Origin: Gammaproteobacteria bacterium
GTDB taxonomy: Bacteria > Pseudomonadota > Gammaproteobacteria > Steroidobacterales > Woeseiaceae
Assembly (NCBI GenBank): GCA_029884165.1
Contig: JAOUIH010000019.1
Coordinates: forward strand, 1-50,698
DNA length: 50,698 nt
Direction: 5' to 3'
Positions 34,758 through 42,727 of this stretch are shown here, in pieces. Each line of letters opens with the position of its first letter. Within the stretch, counting starts at the first letter, position 1. A model generated the notes under the pieces. It was not told the origin of the DNA. It saw only the letters and a list, made by a program, of their open reading frames with translations, and searched no databases. Both the position numbers and the translations under genes were made by a program.

Positions 34758-35531
34758 TTACTTCTGCAGGCCTGCTGTGATGGCCTGCGACGCGGCTTGT
34801 AGCTCCAGAAGGATACGGCTGTGCATGTCCTCCGGCGTGATTCGGGAACTGGGGCAGGCGACGTTCAGCGCCGCGATCACCTTGCCAGACCGGTCACGGA
34901 TGGGCACAGAGATGGATCGAAGTCCGATCTCCAACTCCTGGTCGACAATGGCCCAATCCTTGACCTTGGCTTCCTCGATCAAGCTACGAAGCTTCACCTT
35001 TGAGGTAACGGTGTTCGGCGTGAGCTTGGTCAGCTTAACCTTTTCGAGATATTCCAACTGTTCCTGCTCCGGAAGCGCGGCAACCAGTACTCGGCCGGTT
35101 GACACGCAGTGGGCGGGGGCACGGCTGCCGACGCTGACGGAAATGCTGACGATGCGGTCCGGAGGAGATGCGCTGGCGATATACACAACGTCGGTCCCAT
35201 CGAGGACCGCAGCAAAGCAGGACTCCTGCACCTTTGCGGCAAGACGAGCCATGATCGGCTGCATCACATCCAGCATGGTCATGGAGGACAGAGCGGCGTA
35301 GCCCAGTTCCAGGACCTTCGGCTTCAGACCGAAGTACTTGCCGTCGGTCTCCGCGTATCCCTCCTTGACAAGGGTCAGGAGAAATCGTCGAACCGTGGCG
35401 CGCGTCATGCCGGTTGTGCGCGCGATCTCACTGAGGGTCATGCGCGGCTGCGCCCGGGTAAAGGCACGAATTACTTCGAGACCACGCGCCAAGGAATTTA
35501 CGTAGTCTCTGTCATTGATTTTTACGGTCAA
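34758..35531 (-). CDS. IclR family transcriptional regulator
   Basis: A 257-residue regulator. The N-terminal winged helix-turn-helix is seen at about residues 12-70 (SLARGLEVIRAF, LSEIARTTGMTRATVRRFL), followed by the IclR effector-binding domain (GSRAPAHCVSTGRVLVAALP and SISVPIRDRSGKVIAALNVAC), which resembles the PcaR/PobR group. It is the only regulator gene in the window and lies between the catabolic blocks that share the CGAAC/GTTCG motif, so it is the best candidate for binding it. I see no motif copy in front of this gene itself, so autoregulation is not supported. The ligand is probably an intermediate of the pathway. Confidence 0.94.
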   Translation of the reverse strand: MTVKINDRDYVNSLARGLEVIRAFTRAQPRMTLSEIARTTGMTRATVRRFLLTLVKEGYAETDGKYFGLKPKVLELGYAALSSMTMLDVMQPIMARLAAKVQESCFAAVLDGTDVVYIASASPPDRIVSISVSVGSRAPAHCVSTGRVLVAALPEQEQLEYLEKVKLTKLTPNTVTSKVKLRSLIEEAKVKDWAIVDQELEIGLRSISVPIRDRSGKVIAALNVACPSSRITPEDMHSRILLELQAASQAITAGLQK

Positions 35532-35655
35532 CGGATCGGTCCTGACATGAGAATTGAGGGCTTTTTACCACAATAATCGTCAAACAGACGAGCCTTGGCG
35601 CTCTCTAGCCCAAATATTCCTGGGTACGGCCCGCAAACTCAGCCCGGTGCGTGTC

Positions 35656-37134
35656 CTATTTCTCGCTGACCTTGACCGGGCAGATCTCGGCAACGCACAT
35701 GTATTTGATCTCGAGAAACTCGTCAATACCCAAGTGCGATCCCTCGCGACCGATGCCCGACGCCTTCAGCCCGCCGAAGGGCGCGCCCTCGAACGACGTG
35801 ATGCCGGTATTGATGCCGATGACGCCGAACTCGAGCGCTTCACCCACGCGCCAGATGCGGGCGTTGTCCCGGGTAAAGAAATAGGCGGCCAGACCGTACT
35901 CCGTGTCGTTTGCCATCCTGACGGCCTCTTCCTCCGTCTCGAAGCGGAATACCGGTGCCAGCGGACCGAAGGTTTCCTCGCGGGCGACGAGCATGTCGCC
36001 GATAGCGCCTGCTACCACCGTCGGCTGGAAGTAGGTTCCCCCCAGGGAATGCCTGCCTCCGCCGGTGACGATGCGGGCGCCGCGCGCGACAGCATCCCTC
36101 AAGTGTTCTTCAGTCTTCAGGACAGCGGCCTCGTCGATGAGTGGGCCTTGCTGGACGGATTCGTCGAATCCGTCGCCGACCTTGAGAGCAGCCACCGCTT
36201 CTGCGAATCGTTCGACGAACTCGTCATAAATGCCGGCTTGTGCGTAGATCCGGTTGGCGCACACACACGTCTGTCCCATATTGCGGAACTTGGACGCCAG
36301 AGCTCCCTGCACGGCAACGCCAACGTCCGCATCGTCGAAGACCAGTACCGGCGCGTTCCCTCCCAGCTCGAGCGAGATCTTCTTGATGGTACCGGACGCC
36401 TTTGCCATAAGTTCCCGACCGACCTCGGTCGAGCCCGTGAAGGTCAGCTTGCGTACGATCGGATTGGTAGCCAGTTCGTCGCCTACAATGCCTGCGCGAC
36501 CCGGGACTACGTTGAACACGCCGCCCGGGATGCCGGCACGATCAGCCAATTCCGCCAGTGCGAGTGCGGACAAAGGCGTCGCGCTGGCTGGTTTCAGTAC
36601 CATGGTACAGCCAGCGGCGAGGGCCGGAGCGGCCTTGCGGGGAATCATCGCCATCGGGAAGTTCCATGGCGTGATGGCGGCACATACGCCGATGGGTTGG
36701 CGCAGAACGATCAGACGCTGATCCGCTTTCGGCGCCGGGATCGTCTCGCCATAGACGCGCTTGGCTTCCTCGGCATACCACTCGAAGAATGCGGCTCCAT
36801 ACAGGATTTCGCCGCGAGCCTCTGGCAGTGGTTTGCCCTGCTCAGCAGTCAGGATCCTCGCCAGGTCGTCGACGTTCGCGACAATCAGGTCGTGCCAGGC
36901 CTTGAGCAGTTTGCTCCGTTCCCGTGCGGGGAGTGCCGCCCAGGCGGGAAAGGCGCTTTGTGCGGCTTCGATCGCCTCGATCGTGTCTTCACGGCTGGCT
37001 TGCGGCAGGCGAGCGAGCTCCGCACCTGTGGCCGGGTTAGTCACCGGCAACTCATCGGTACCGGGTGGCCGCTCCCAGGCTCCGTCTATGTAGAGCGCAT
37101 TCCGCAGCAGCGTTGGATCGGCAAGGACTAGCAT
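35656..37134 (-). CDS. NAD(P)-dependent aldehyde dehydrogenase, succinate-semialdehyde (GabD)-type
   Basis: A 492-residue aldehyde dehydrogenase with catalytic Cys290 in GQTCVCANR, Glu256 in LELGGNAP and the cofactor loop TFTGSTEVGRELM. The GQTCVCANR form is typical of GabD-like succinate-semialdehyde dehydrogenases; 2-oxoglutarate semialdehyde dehydrogenases also lie close. ATG 37134 gives a normal N-terminus; the longer frame reaches into the operator. A motif copy lies at 37174-37197 with a possible -10 GATAAT at 37159-37164. It is divergent from a GABA-transaminase-like gene, which together suggests conversion of an omega-amino acid to a dicarboxylate. Confidence 0.93.
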   Translation of the reverse strand: MLVLADPTLLRNALYIDGAWERPPGTDELPVTNPATGAELARLPQASREDTIEAIEAAQSAFPAWAALPARERSKLLKAWHDLIVANVDDLARILTAEQGKPLPEARGEILYGAAFFEWYAEEAKRVYGETIPAPKADQRLIVLRQPIGVCAAITPWNFPMAMIPRKAAPALAAGCTMVLKPASATPLSALALAELADRAGIPGGVFNVVPGRAGIVGDELATNPIVRKLTFTGSTEVGRELMAKASGTIKKISLELGGNAPVLVFDDADVGVAVQGALASKFRNMGQTCVCANRIYAQAGIYDEFVERFAEAVAALKVGDGFDESVQQGPLIDEAAVLKTEEHLRDAVARGARIVTGGGRHSLGGTYFQPTVVAGAIGDMLVAREETFGPLAPVFRFETEEEAVRMANDTEYGLAAYFFTRDNARIWRVGEALEFGVIGINTGITSFEGAPFGGLKASGIGREGSHLGIDEFLEIKYMCVAEICPVKVSEK

Positions 37135-37173
37135 GTTGGTCTCTGGGTACTGACAGTAATTATCCGAATGAAT

Positions 37174-37197
37174 GTTCTCACAGCGCACAATTTTTCG
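37174..37197. promoter_or_regulatory. Operator-like site upstream of the aldehyde dehydrogenase (motif copy 5)
   Basis: Read on the minus strand the half-sites are CGAAA, GTGCG and AGAAC with spacers AATT and CTGTG, a 12-of-15 match. It lies where the -35 box would be for a -10 GATAAT at 37159-37164, so the bound protein could either replace the -35 contact or block it. Confidence 0.65.
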
Positions 37198-37366
37198 CAA
37201 AGCCCGTGCCCCCTTCGACCCGTCCCCTGGGGGCGGCCTGGTCGGCAGCGTTAAGTCGTAAATTATTGAAAAAACGTTAGATTGTTAGTGGGCTTGATGT
37301 CCGAAGAAAGGGTGTCGTCGAAACCACGTGATGGGCTTGAATGGCGACGCCAACTGCTGTAATTAG

Positions 37367-37390
37367 TGAACATTCGTTCGTAAATCGAAC
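37367..37390. promoter_or_regulatory. Operator-like site upstream of the aminotransferase (motif copy 6)
   Basis: The half-sites are TGAAC (37367-37371), GTTCG (37376-37380) and CGAAC (37386-37390) with spacers ATTC and TAAAT, a 14-of-15 match. The GTTCG-N5-CGAAC palindrome is perfect. It lies 33 bases before the chosen start. It is a separate copy from the one serving the divergent aldehyde dehydrogenase, 170 bases away. Confidence 0.72.
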
Positions 37391-37423
37391 CTTGCCCGGC
37401 CCGACCGGGATGTGGAGTTGCCT

Positions 37424-38833
37424 GTGCACGACCCCGCCTCGGCCGCGACGGCCTCACTCGCCGATCTGGATCGGCGCTACGCGTTCCATCCATTTACTGG
37501 TCTGGCGGACCATGCCCGCCAGGGACCCTCTGCCATGATGGTCAGGGGGCAGGGCGTGCGCCTCGAGGACGTTCGCGGTAAAACCTATATCGACGGTATG
37601 GCGGGACTGTGGTGCGTCAACGTCGGCTACGGCCGCGCCGAGATCGCCGACGCCATGCAACAGCAGGCCAAGACGCTTTCGTACTGCCACGCATTCTCGG
37701 GCCTCGGCAGCGAGATGCCGGCACTGCTCGCGCGGCGCCTGGTTGAGACCGCCCCTGTGCCGATGTCCCGGGTATTCTTCGGTAATTCTGGATCGGATGC
37801 CAACGATACCCAGGTCAAGCTGGTCTGGTATTACAACAATGTTCGGGGCAAGCCGAAGAAGAAAAAGATTATCGCCCGGCGCCGCGCTTATCACGGGGTT
37901 ACGATCATGGCGGGCGGGATGACTGGCCTTCCAGGCGTGCACGCGGGCTTCGACCTGCCGTTGCCGTTCGTGCGCCACGTGATGCCTCCCCACCGGCTTT
38001 GGGAAGGGCGGGGTCTGAGCGACGCCGAATTCGTGCAGAAACTGGTCGACGATCTCGAGCGCCTGATTGACCAGGAAGGCGCCGACACGATTGGCGGCAT
38101 GATCATCGAACCGGTCATGGGCGCTGGTGGCGTCATCGTGCCGCCGGTCGGTTACCACGAGGCGATCCGGGAGGTGCTGAGTCATAACGACATTCTGCTG
38201 ATTGCCGACGAGGTGATCTGCGGCTTCGGCCGGCTCGGTTACCTGTATGGCTCTGAAGCCCTCGCTCTCGAGCCGGATATGATCACTATCGCCAAGGGTG
38301 TCACTTCGGCGTATTTCCCGCTGTCGGGTTGCCTGGTGTCGCCCAAAGTGTGGGCCACGCTGACCGAGGGCAGTGCCACGTATGGCGTATTCGGCCACGG
38401 TTACACTTACAGCGCACATCCCATCGGTGCCGCTGCGGCGATGGCGAACCTCGATATCCTGGAGCGAGAAGACCTGGTGAAGGTGGCTGGCTCGCAGGGC
38501 AAGTACATGCACGAGCAATTGCAACGCCACTTCGGTGATCACCCTCTGGTTGGCGAGATACGCGGCTTTGGGCTGATCGGCGCGATCGAACTGGTCGCCC
38601 GGCCTGAGCCACCCGAGGCGTTCGATCCGAAGCTGGGAGTGGCGGGCCGGGTTGCCAAAGCGGCCATGGCAAGGGGAGTCATTACCCGGGCGCTGCCGAG
38701 TGCCGACACGCTAGCATTCTCGCCGCCCTTCATCATCAGCAGGGACGAGATCGATGAGCTCGTGACGACGATTCGCGTCGCGCTCGACCAAGTGATGGGC
38801 GAACTCGAATCGGAAGGAACCTGGAAGCGTTGA
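37424..38833 (+). CDS. Class III (omega) aminotransferase, GABA/putrescine-pyruvate transaminase-like
   Basis: A 469-residue PLP-dependent aminotransferase of class III. It shows FFGNSGSDANDTQVKL, the AYHG segment, Asp-containing IADEVICGFGR and Schiff-base Lys291 in TIAKGVTS. The run KPKKKKIIARRRAYHG resembles the pyruvate-dependent GABA transaminases and SpuC-type putrescine transaminases. GTG 37424 has GGAG 6 bases upstream; GTG 37412 is possible. With the divergent GabD-type dehydrogenase it would turn GABA or a similar omega-amino acid into succinate or a homologue. The motif at 37367 suggests shared control with the other catabolic units. Confidence 0.92.
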   Translation: MHDPASAATASLADLDRRYAFHPFTGLADHARQGPSAMMVRGQGVRLEDVRGKTYIDGMAGLWCVNVGYGRAEIADAMQQQAKTLSYCHAFSGLGSEMPALLARRLVETAPVPMSRVFFGNSGSDANDTQVKLVWYYNNVRGKPKKKKIIARRRAYHGVTIMAGGMTGLPGVHAGFDLPLPFVRHVMPPHRLWEGRGLSDAEFVQKLVDDLERLIDQEGADTIGGMIIEPVMGAGGVIVPPVGYHEAIREVLSHNDILLIADEVICGFGRLGYLYGSEALALEPDMITIAKGVTSAYFPLSGCLVSPKVWATLTEGSATYGVFGHGYTYSAHPIGAAAAMANLDILEREDLVKVAGSQGKYMHEQLQRHFGDHPLVGEIRGFGLIGAIELVARPEPPEAFDPKLGVAGRVAKAAMARGVITRALPSADTLAFSPPFIISRDEIDELVTTIRVALDQVMGELESEGTWKR

Positions 38834-38868
38834 CAGGTCTGCGCGTCGCATAAGCTTCGGAGGCAATC

Positions 38869-40548
38869 ATGGCTGCGAACGGATTTTTTTACGCCGGCTG
38901 CCGGCACGCAATTTTGGCCGCCGCGCTCGCGTCCACTGTAGCCTGTGACGCCGCGGAGGAGTCGCCGGTGGATTCGTACGCGTCGCTCGTGCAGTTGTTC
39001 GAAGATTGGCGAGCCTTTGAGAGCCCCCCGAAGCGGGATGGCGCGCCGGATTACACGGCCGAGCGATTCGTCAAGGCATATGGGGAGGTGGAAGAGTACC
39101 GTACGAGGCTTACGTCAATAGACCCGAGCGGCTGGCCCGTGGAGCAGCAGGTCGACTGGCACATCGTCAGGGCCGAAATGAACGGGTTCGAGTTCAACCA
39201 CAGGATCCTCAAGCCGTGGGCCCGAGACCCGGCTTTCTACCAGTCGATCTGGCTCGACATGAGCGACGTGCCCTCGCATGAGGGGCCGACGCACCATGCA
39301 GTGCTGGAACTCTGGACTTACGAGTTCCCGCTGACTGCGGACGAAGATCGACGCATGATCGGCGATCTCGCCGTAATCCCGCCCCTTATGGCACAGGCCC
39401 GCCAAAATCTCACCGGTAACGCGCGCGATCTATGGGTTGCCGGCATCCGAAACATCCGCGCGCAGCGCCGCAATCTAGACCTCATTCGTGAACGGGCCGC
39501 TGCCGGGGCGAGCGCGGAATTACGCGCGGCGATCGGGGAGGCGGCGAGGGCAACAGACGAGTTCATCGACTGGTTGGAAGCGGAGGCTGCCTCCAAGACT
39601 GGCCCGAGCGGCATCGGTCGGGACCACTACACTTGGTACATTCGCAATGTCCATTATGTGCCCATGTCGTGGGACGAGGAGGTGACGCTGCTGCAGCGCG
39701 AGCTCGACCGGGCCTGGTCGTCATTGAAGCTGGAAGAGCATCGAAACCGGGACCTGCCGCCGATGCAGGCAGCCTCGACCCCGGACGAATACGACCGACT
39801 AACGGATGAAGCCGCCAATCGCCTGATGGACTTTCTGGAAGAGCAGGAAGTCATTCCCGTCAAGGACTATATGGAGCCCGCATTACGGGAACACCTGGGC
39901 CAGTTCGTGCCGATGGAAGAGCGAAATTTCTTCTGGATTGCGGCGCACTACGACCCGGTGCCGCTGTTTAGCCACTTCTATCACTGGTTCGAGCTTGCCC
40001 AGATGCGCGAGGAGCCGCACGAAAGCCCAATTCGGCGCGGGCCGCTACTCTACAACATCTTCGACAGCCGCAACGAGGGTACAGCTACCGGCGTGGAAGA
40101 GATGTTCATGCACGCCGGGCTTTACGACGACCGTCCGCGTTCGCGGGAAATCGTCTGGATACTGCTCGCGCAGCGGGCCGCACGAGGTCTAGGCTCGCTG
40201 TATGCCCACGACAACAGTATGACCATGGCGGAAGCAGGGACCGTGCACCTCGAGTGGACGCCCCGCGGCTGGATGGGCAACGAGCCGGAATTAATGCAAT
40301 TCGAACAACAGCTCTACCTGCGCCAGCCCGGTTACGGAACGAGCTATATCACCGGGAAGTATCTGCTGGAGCGTTTGCTGGCGCATCGGACCAAACAGAT
40401 GGAAGCCGCGGGCGAGGACTACCCACTCGCGCGCTTCTTCGGCGAGCTGAATCAGGCCGGCAGCGTTCCGATAGCACTGGTCCACTGGCAACTGACGGGC
40501 GATGATTCGGCAGTACGCGCCATCATGGCAGATCCTCCCCCGTGGTAG
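38869..40548 (+). CDS. DUF885 family exported protein (paralogue 6), metal motif lost
   Basis: A 559-residue, most divergent DUF885 member. ATG 38869 has GGAGG 6 bases upstream. The N-terminus is hydrophobic and ends TVACD, a weak lipobox, so it may be a lipoprotein. In place of HExxPGHH it reads [10 protein letters not shown] around residues 367-376: the PG pair is gone and only one His (His372) aligns, apart from an unaligned His369. The second motif reads NEGTATGVE (Glu403 kept, Trp lost). The flanking SPIRR and [13 protein letters not shown] stretches confirm family membership. It lies 35 bases after the aminotransferase gene and may be cotranscribed with it, so it could be controlled with the catabolic genes. 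Probably non-catalytic or of changed activity. Confidence 0.82.
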   Translation: MAANGFFYAGCRHAILAAALASTVACDAAEESPVDSYASLVQLFEDWRAFESPPKRDGAPDYTAERFVKAYGEVEEYRTRLTSIDPSGWPVEQQVDWHIVRAEMNGFEFNHRILKPWARDPAFYQSIWLDMSDVPSHEGPTHHAVLELWTYEFPLTADEDRRMIGDLAVIPPLMAQARQNLTGNARDLWVAGIRNIRAQRRNLDLIRERAAAGASAELRAAIGEAARATDEFIDWLEAEAASKTGPSGIGRDHYTWYIRNVHYVPMSWDEEVTLLQRELDRAWSSLKLEEHRNRDLPPMQAASTPDEYDRLTDEAANRLMDFLEEQEVIPVKDYMEPALREHLGQFVPMEERNFFWIAAHYDPVPLFSHFYHWFELAQMREEPHESPIRRGPLLYNIFDSRNEGTATGVEEMFMHAGLYDDRPRSREIVWILLAQRAARGLGSLYAHDNSMTMAEAGTVHLEWTPRGWMGNEPELMQFEQQLYLRQPGYGTSYITGKYLLERLLAHRTKQMEAAGEDYPLARFFGELNQAGSVPIALVHWQLTGDDSAVRAIMADPPPW

Positions 40549-40604
40549 TCTGGATGGCTGGGTGGTCGCTTGGGGTCCCGGAAATTGGCGGTGTCAGACG
40601 ACGT

Positions 40605-41504
40605 TCAGCGTGCGCGGACACTGTCGCGAACCCATTTGGCGACTGCGGCGTGTGTGGCGAACCAAACGTCGCCATGCGCCTTCGCGTGCGAGATCAACTC
40701 GTCGAGCATCCAGATGCGAGACCGATAGCCAATGATGAATGGGTGCATTACGAGTTGGAACAGCCCGCCGGTCTCCAGTACCGCGTCGAGTTCGCGGCGG
40801 AAGATCGCGTAGACGTCATCAGGCGGCGTCCAGGGTCGAGTCGCTGGCTGCCGATTGAACAACAGGTAGACGGCATCATCTCGGATCCATTCGACCGGTA
40901 CCTCGACCACTCCGCTCGGATCCCCGTCGAGCAGCAGTTCGTAGCAATCTTCGTCCGCCATCAGCGAGCTGTCATAGAGTAGCCCCATGTCGCGGACGAT
41001 ACGGACCGTATGCGGACTCAGGTCCCAGTTGGGGGAGCGGAAACCAACTGGCGCTTCGCCCAACTGCCCGGCTAGCACGTCGTGGGCTCTCCTCATGAGC
41101 TCCCGTTCCGTCGCTTCGTCCAGCGTCGAGTTGTTTTCGTGGATCCAGCCATGCATTGCCACTTCGTGGCCGGCATCACGAATGCGCAAGGATTCGCCTG
41201 GGTCGATCAGCGCACACACGGCGGGCATGAAGAATGTCGCCGGTACACCGTGCTTTGCGAGGACCTCCAGTATGCGGGGCACTCCTACACGGCGTCCGAA
41301 CTCGCCCCAGGATAGCCGGCCGACCGTCGAACCGCCGCCGCCCAGCTCGAAACATTCGTGGTCGCAGTCGAATGACAGAGCCACCGCCGAACGCCGTCCG
41401 CCTGGCCATGTATCGGGCCGGAGCGGCCGACCGGCGCGGACTGTTCCAATGATCCGTCGCCACTCGGGCTCGGTCATTTCATACGATGGACGAGTACCTG
41501 CCAT
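40605..41504 (-). CDS. NodB-type polysaccharide deacetylase family protein (PuuE/HpPgdA-like)
   Basis: A 299-residue NodB-homology protein. The metal triad is visible as Asp in ALSFDCDHE and two His in MHGWIHEN, followed by FRSPNWDLSPHTV and a C-terminal LVMHPF. The layout, without signal peptide and with PPDDVYAIFRRELD, resembles the cytoplasmic PuuE/HpPgdA group, some members of which hydrolyse cyclic imides or amides rather than polysaccharides. ATG 41504 is used; ATG 41477 is an alternative. It is divergent from the DapA-like operon, so it may open a cyclic amide in that pathway (inference). Confidence 0.88.
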   Translation of the reverse strand: MAGTRPSYEMTEPEWRRIIGTVRAGRPLRPDTWPGGRRSAVALSFDCDHECFELGGGGSTVGRLSWGEFGRRVGVPRILEVLAKHGVPATFFMPAVCALIDPGESLRIRDAGHEVAMHGWIHENNSTLDEATERELMRRAHDVLAGQLGEAPVGFRSPNWDLSPHTVRIVRDMGLLYDSSLMADEDCYELLLDGDPSGVVEVPVEWIRDDAVYLLFNRQPATRPWTPPDDVYAIFRRELDAVLETGGLFQLVMHPFIIGYRSRIWMLDELISHAKAHGDVWFATHAAVAKWVRDSVRAR

Positions 41505-41750
41505 TTTTCCGACTATCCTCTACTTCACAAGTAAACTGCATCGCCACAATTGGGCAGCATCGTGCGATTGCGCGGGTCTACTGTACCGCAATACGAATGC
41601 GTGCGCTCCGCGTAATAACGGCTCGGCGCGACGCGATGTCCGACATTATGCTGCCGTCCCCGAGCTCGCCCATTTTCGGATCGACATCCGCGGCGGCCCA
41701 TATGAGAGATTGTGGCTGCAGGTGAGCCCCTTAACCCAACGGAGCGACGC

Positions 41751-42653
41751 ATGAACAGGCACACTGTCGATTGGCACGGCCCAATGCCGGCGATCGTTAC
41801 GATCTTCGACGAGCGAGGCAATATCGACGCATCGGCCATGCAGGCACACATCGATCGCCTGTTCGACGCCGGAGCGACCGGAATTCTCGTCGGCGGTTGC
41901 ACTGGCGAGTTCTGGGCTCTGAATGCCGAGGAACGCGCAGAACTGTTTGGTCTCGGCGTACGATGCGCCGCCGGCAGAGGCACCGTGCTCGCCGGAACCG
42001 GCGCCGTCACCATACGAGAGACGCTGCGCCTTACACAAGCTGCGGCCGACGCGGGCTGCGACGGCGCACTGATCTTACCGCCTTACTTCATCCGTCTCAG
42101 TGACGACGAGATCTTCGAGCATTACCGTGCCATAGATTCAGAGATCGAGCTGCCAGTCGTCCTCTACAATATTCCGGGTAATGCCATTAATGCCATCACG
42201 CCGGAGCTCGCCGTACGGCTTGCGGAGCTGAAACACGTTGTAGCTATCAAAGAAAGCTCGGGGGATTGGAACAATTTCTACCGAACGTTGATCGCGGTCC
42301 GAGACAGGCTCAGGGTATTCTGTGGTCCGGCGTCCATTTTCGGTGTGCCTGCGGTCGCCGCAGGGGCTGACGGTTTCATCGATTGTTTTCCGAATGTCTG
42401 GCTGCCTGGCGGAATTGACATGTACGCGGCGGCGGTCGAGGGTCGTCACGATGAAGCGAATCGACTGCAAGTTATCGGACGGCAGCTCACCGATCTGTTC
42501 ACGAGCGGCGGCCGTTCCCTGTACCCTTCGACCAAGGCCGCGATGAATTACATCGGTTACCTGGCCGGGGATCCTCGTCCGCCGCTGCTACCACTCGACG
42601 GGGACGCACTTGCGGGTCTTCGCGCGGGACTAAGGCGGCTGGGCGTCAAGTAA
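41751..42653 (+). CDS. DapA/NAL-family aldolase or lyase, copy 2
   Basis: A 300-residue TIM-barrel lyase. ATG 41751 follows GGAG by 6 bases. The GTTGE motif is GCTGE, Tyr139 lies in YNIPG and the Schiff-base Lys167 in AIKESS, so the catalytic pair is intact. It is clearly distinct from copy 1 at 20653 (different loops and C-terminus). It heads a plus-strand operon with the LysA-like decarboxylase and two SDRs. The same operon content could fit synthesis or breakdown of an unusual amino acid; true lysine synthesis is unlikely because the other dap genes are missing. Confidence 0.9.
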   Translation: MNRHTVDWHGPMPAIVTIFDERGNIDASAMQAHIDRLFDAGATGILVGGCTGEFWALNAEERAELFGLGVRCAAGRGTVLAGTGAVTIRETLRLTQAAADAGCDGALILPPYFIRLSDDEIFEHYRAIDSEIELPVVLYNIPGNAINAITPELAVRLAELKHVVAIKESSGDWNNFYRTLIAVRDRLRVFCGPASIFGVPAVAAGADGFIDCFPNVWLPGGIDMYAAAVEGRHDEANRLQVIGRQLTDLFTSGGRSLYPSTKAAMNYIGYLAGDPRPPLLPLDGDALAGLRAGLRRLGVK

Positions 42654-42727
42654 TATCGTGCTGCCGTCGGTAATGCATGCGTTCGACGGCAGCGTGCCGT
42701 AATCGAAAGAAACCAAAGGAGACTAGG

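Noticed and set aside
34758-35600. Autoregulatory operator of the IclR gene
   Set aside because: No match to the CGAAC/GTTCG pattern with correct spacing was found upstream of its start.
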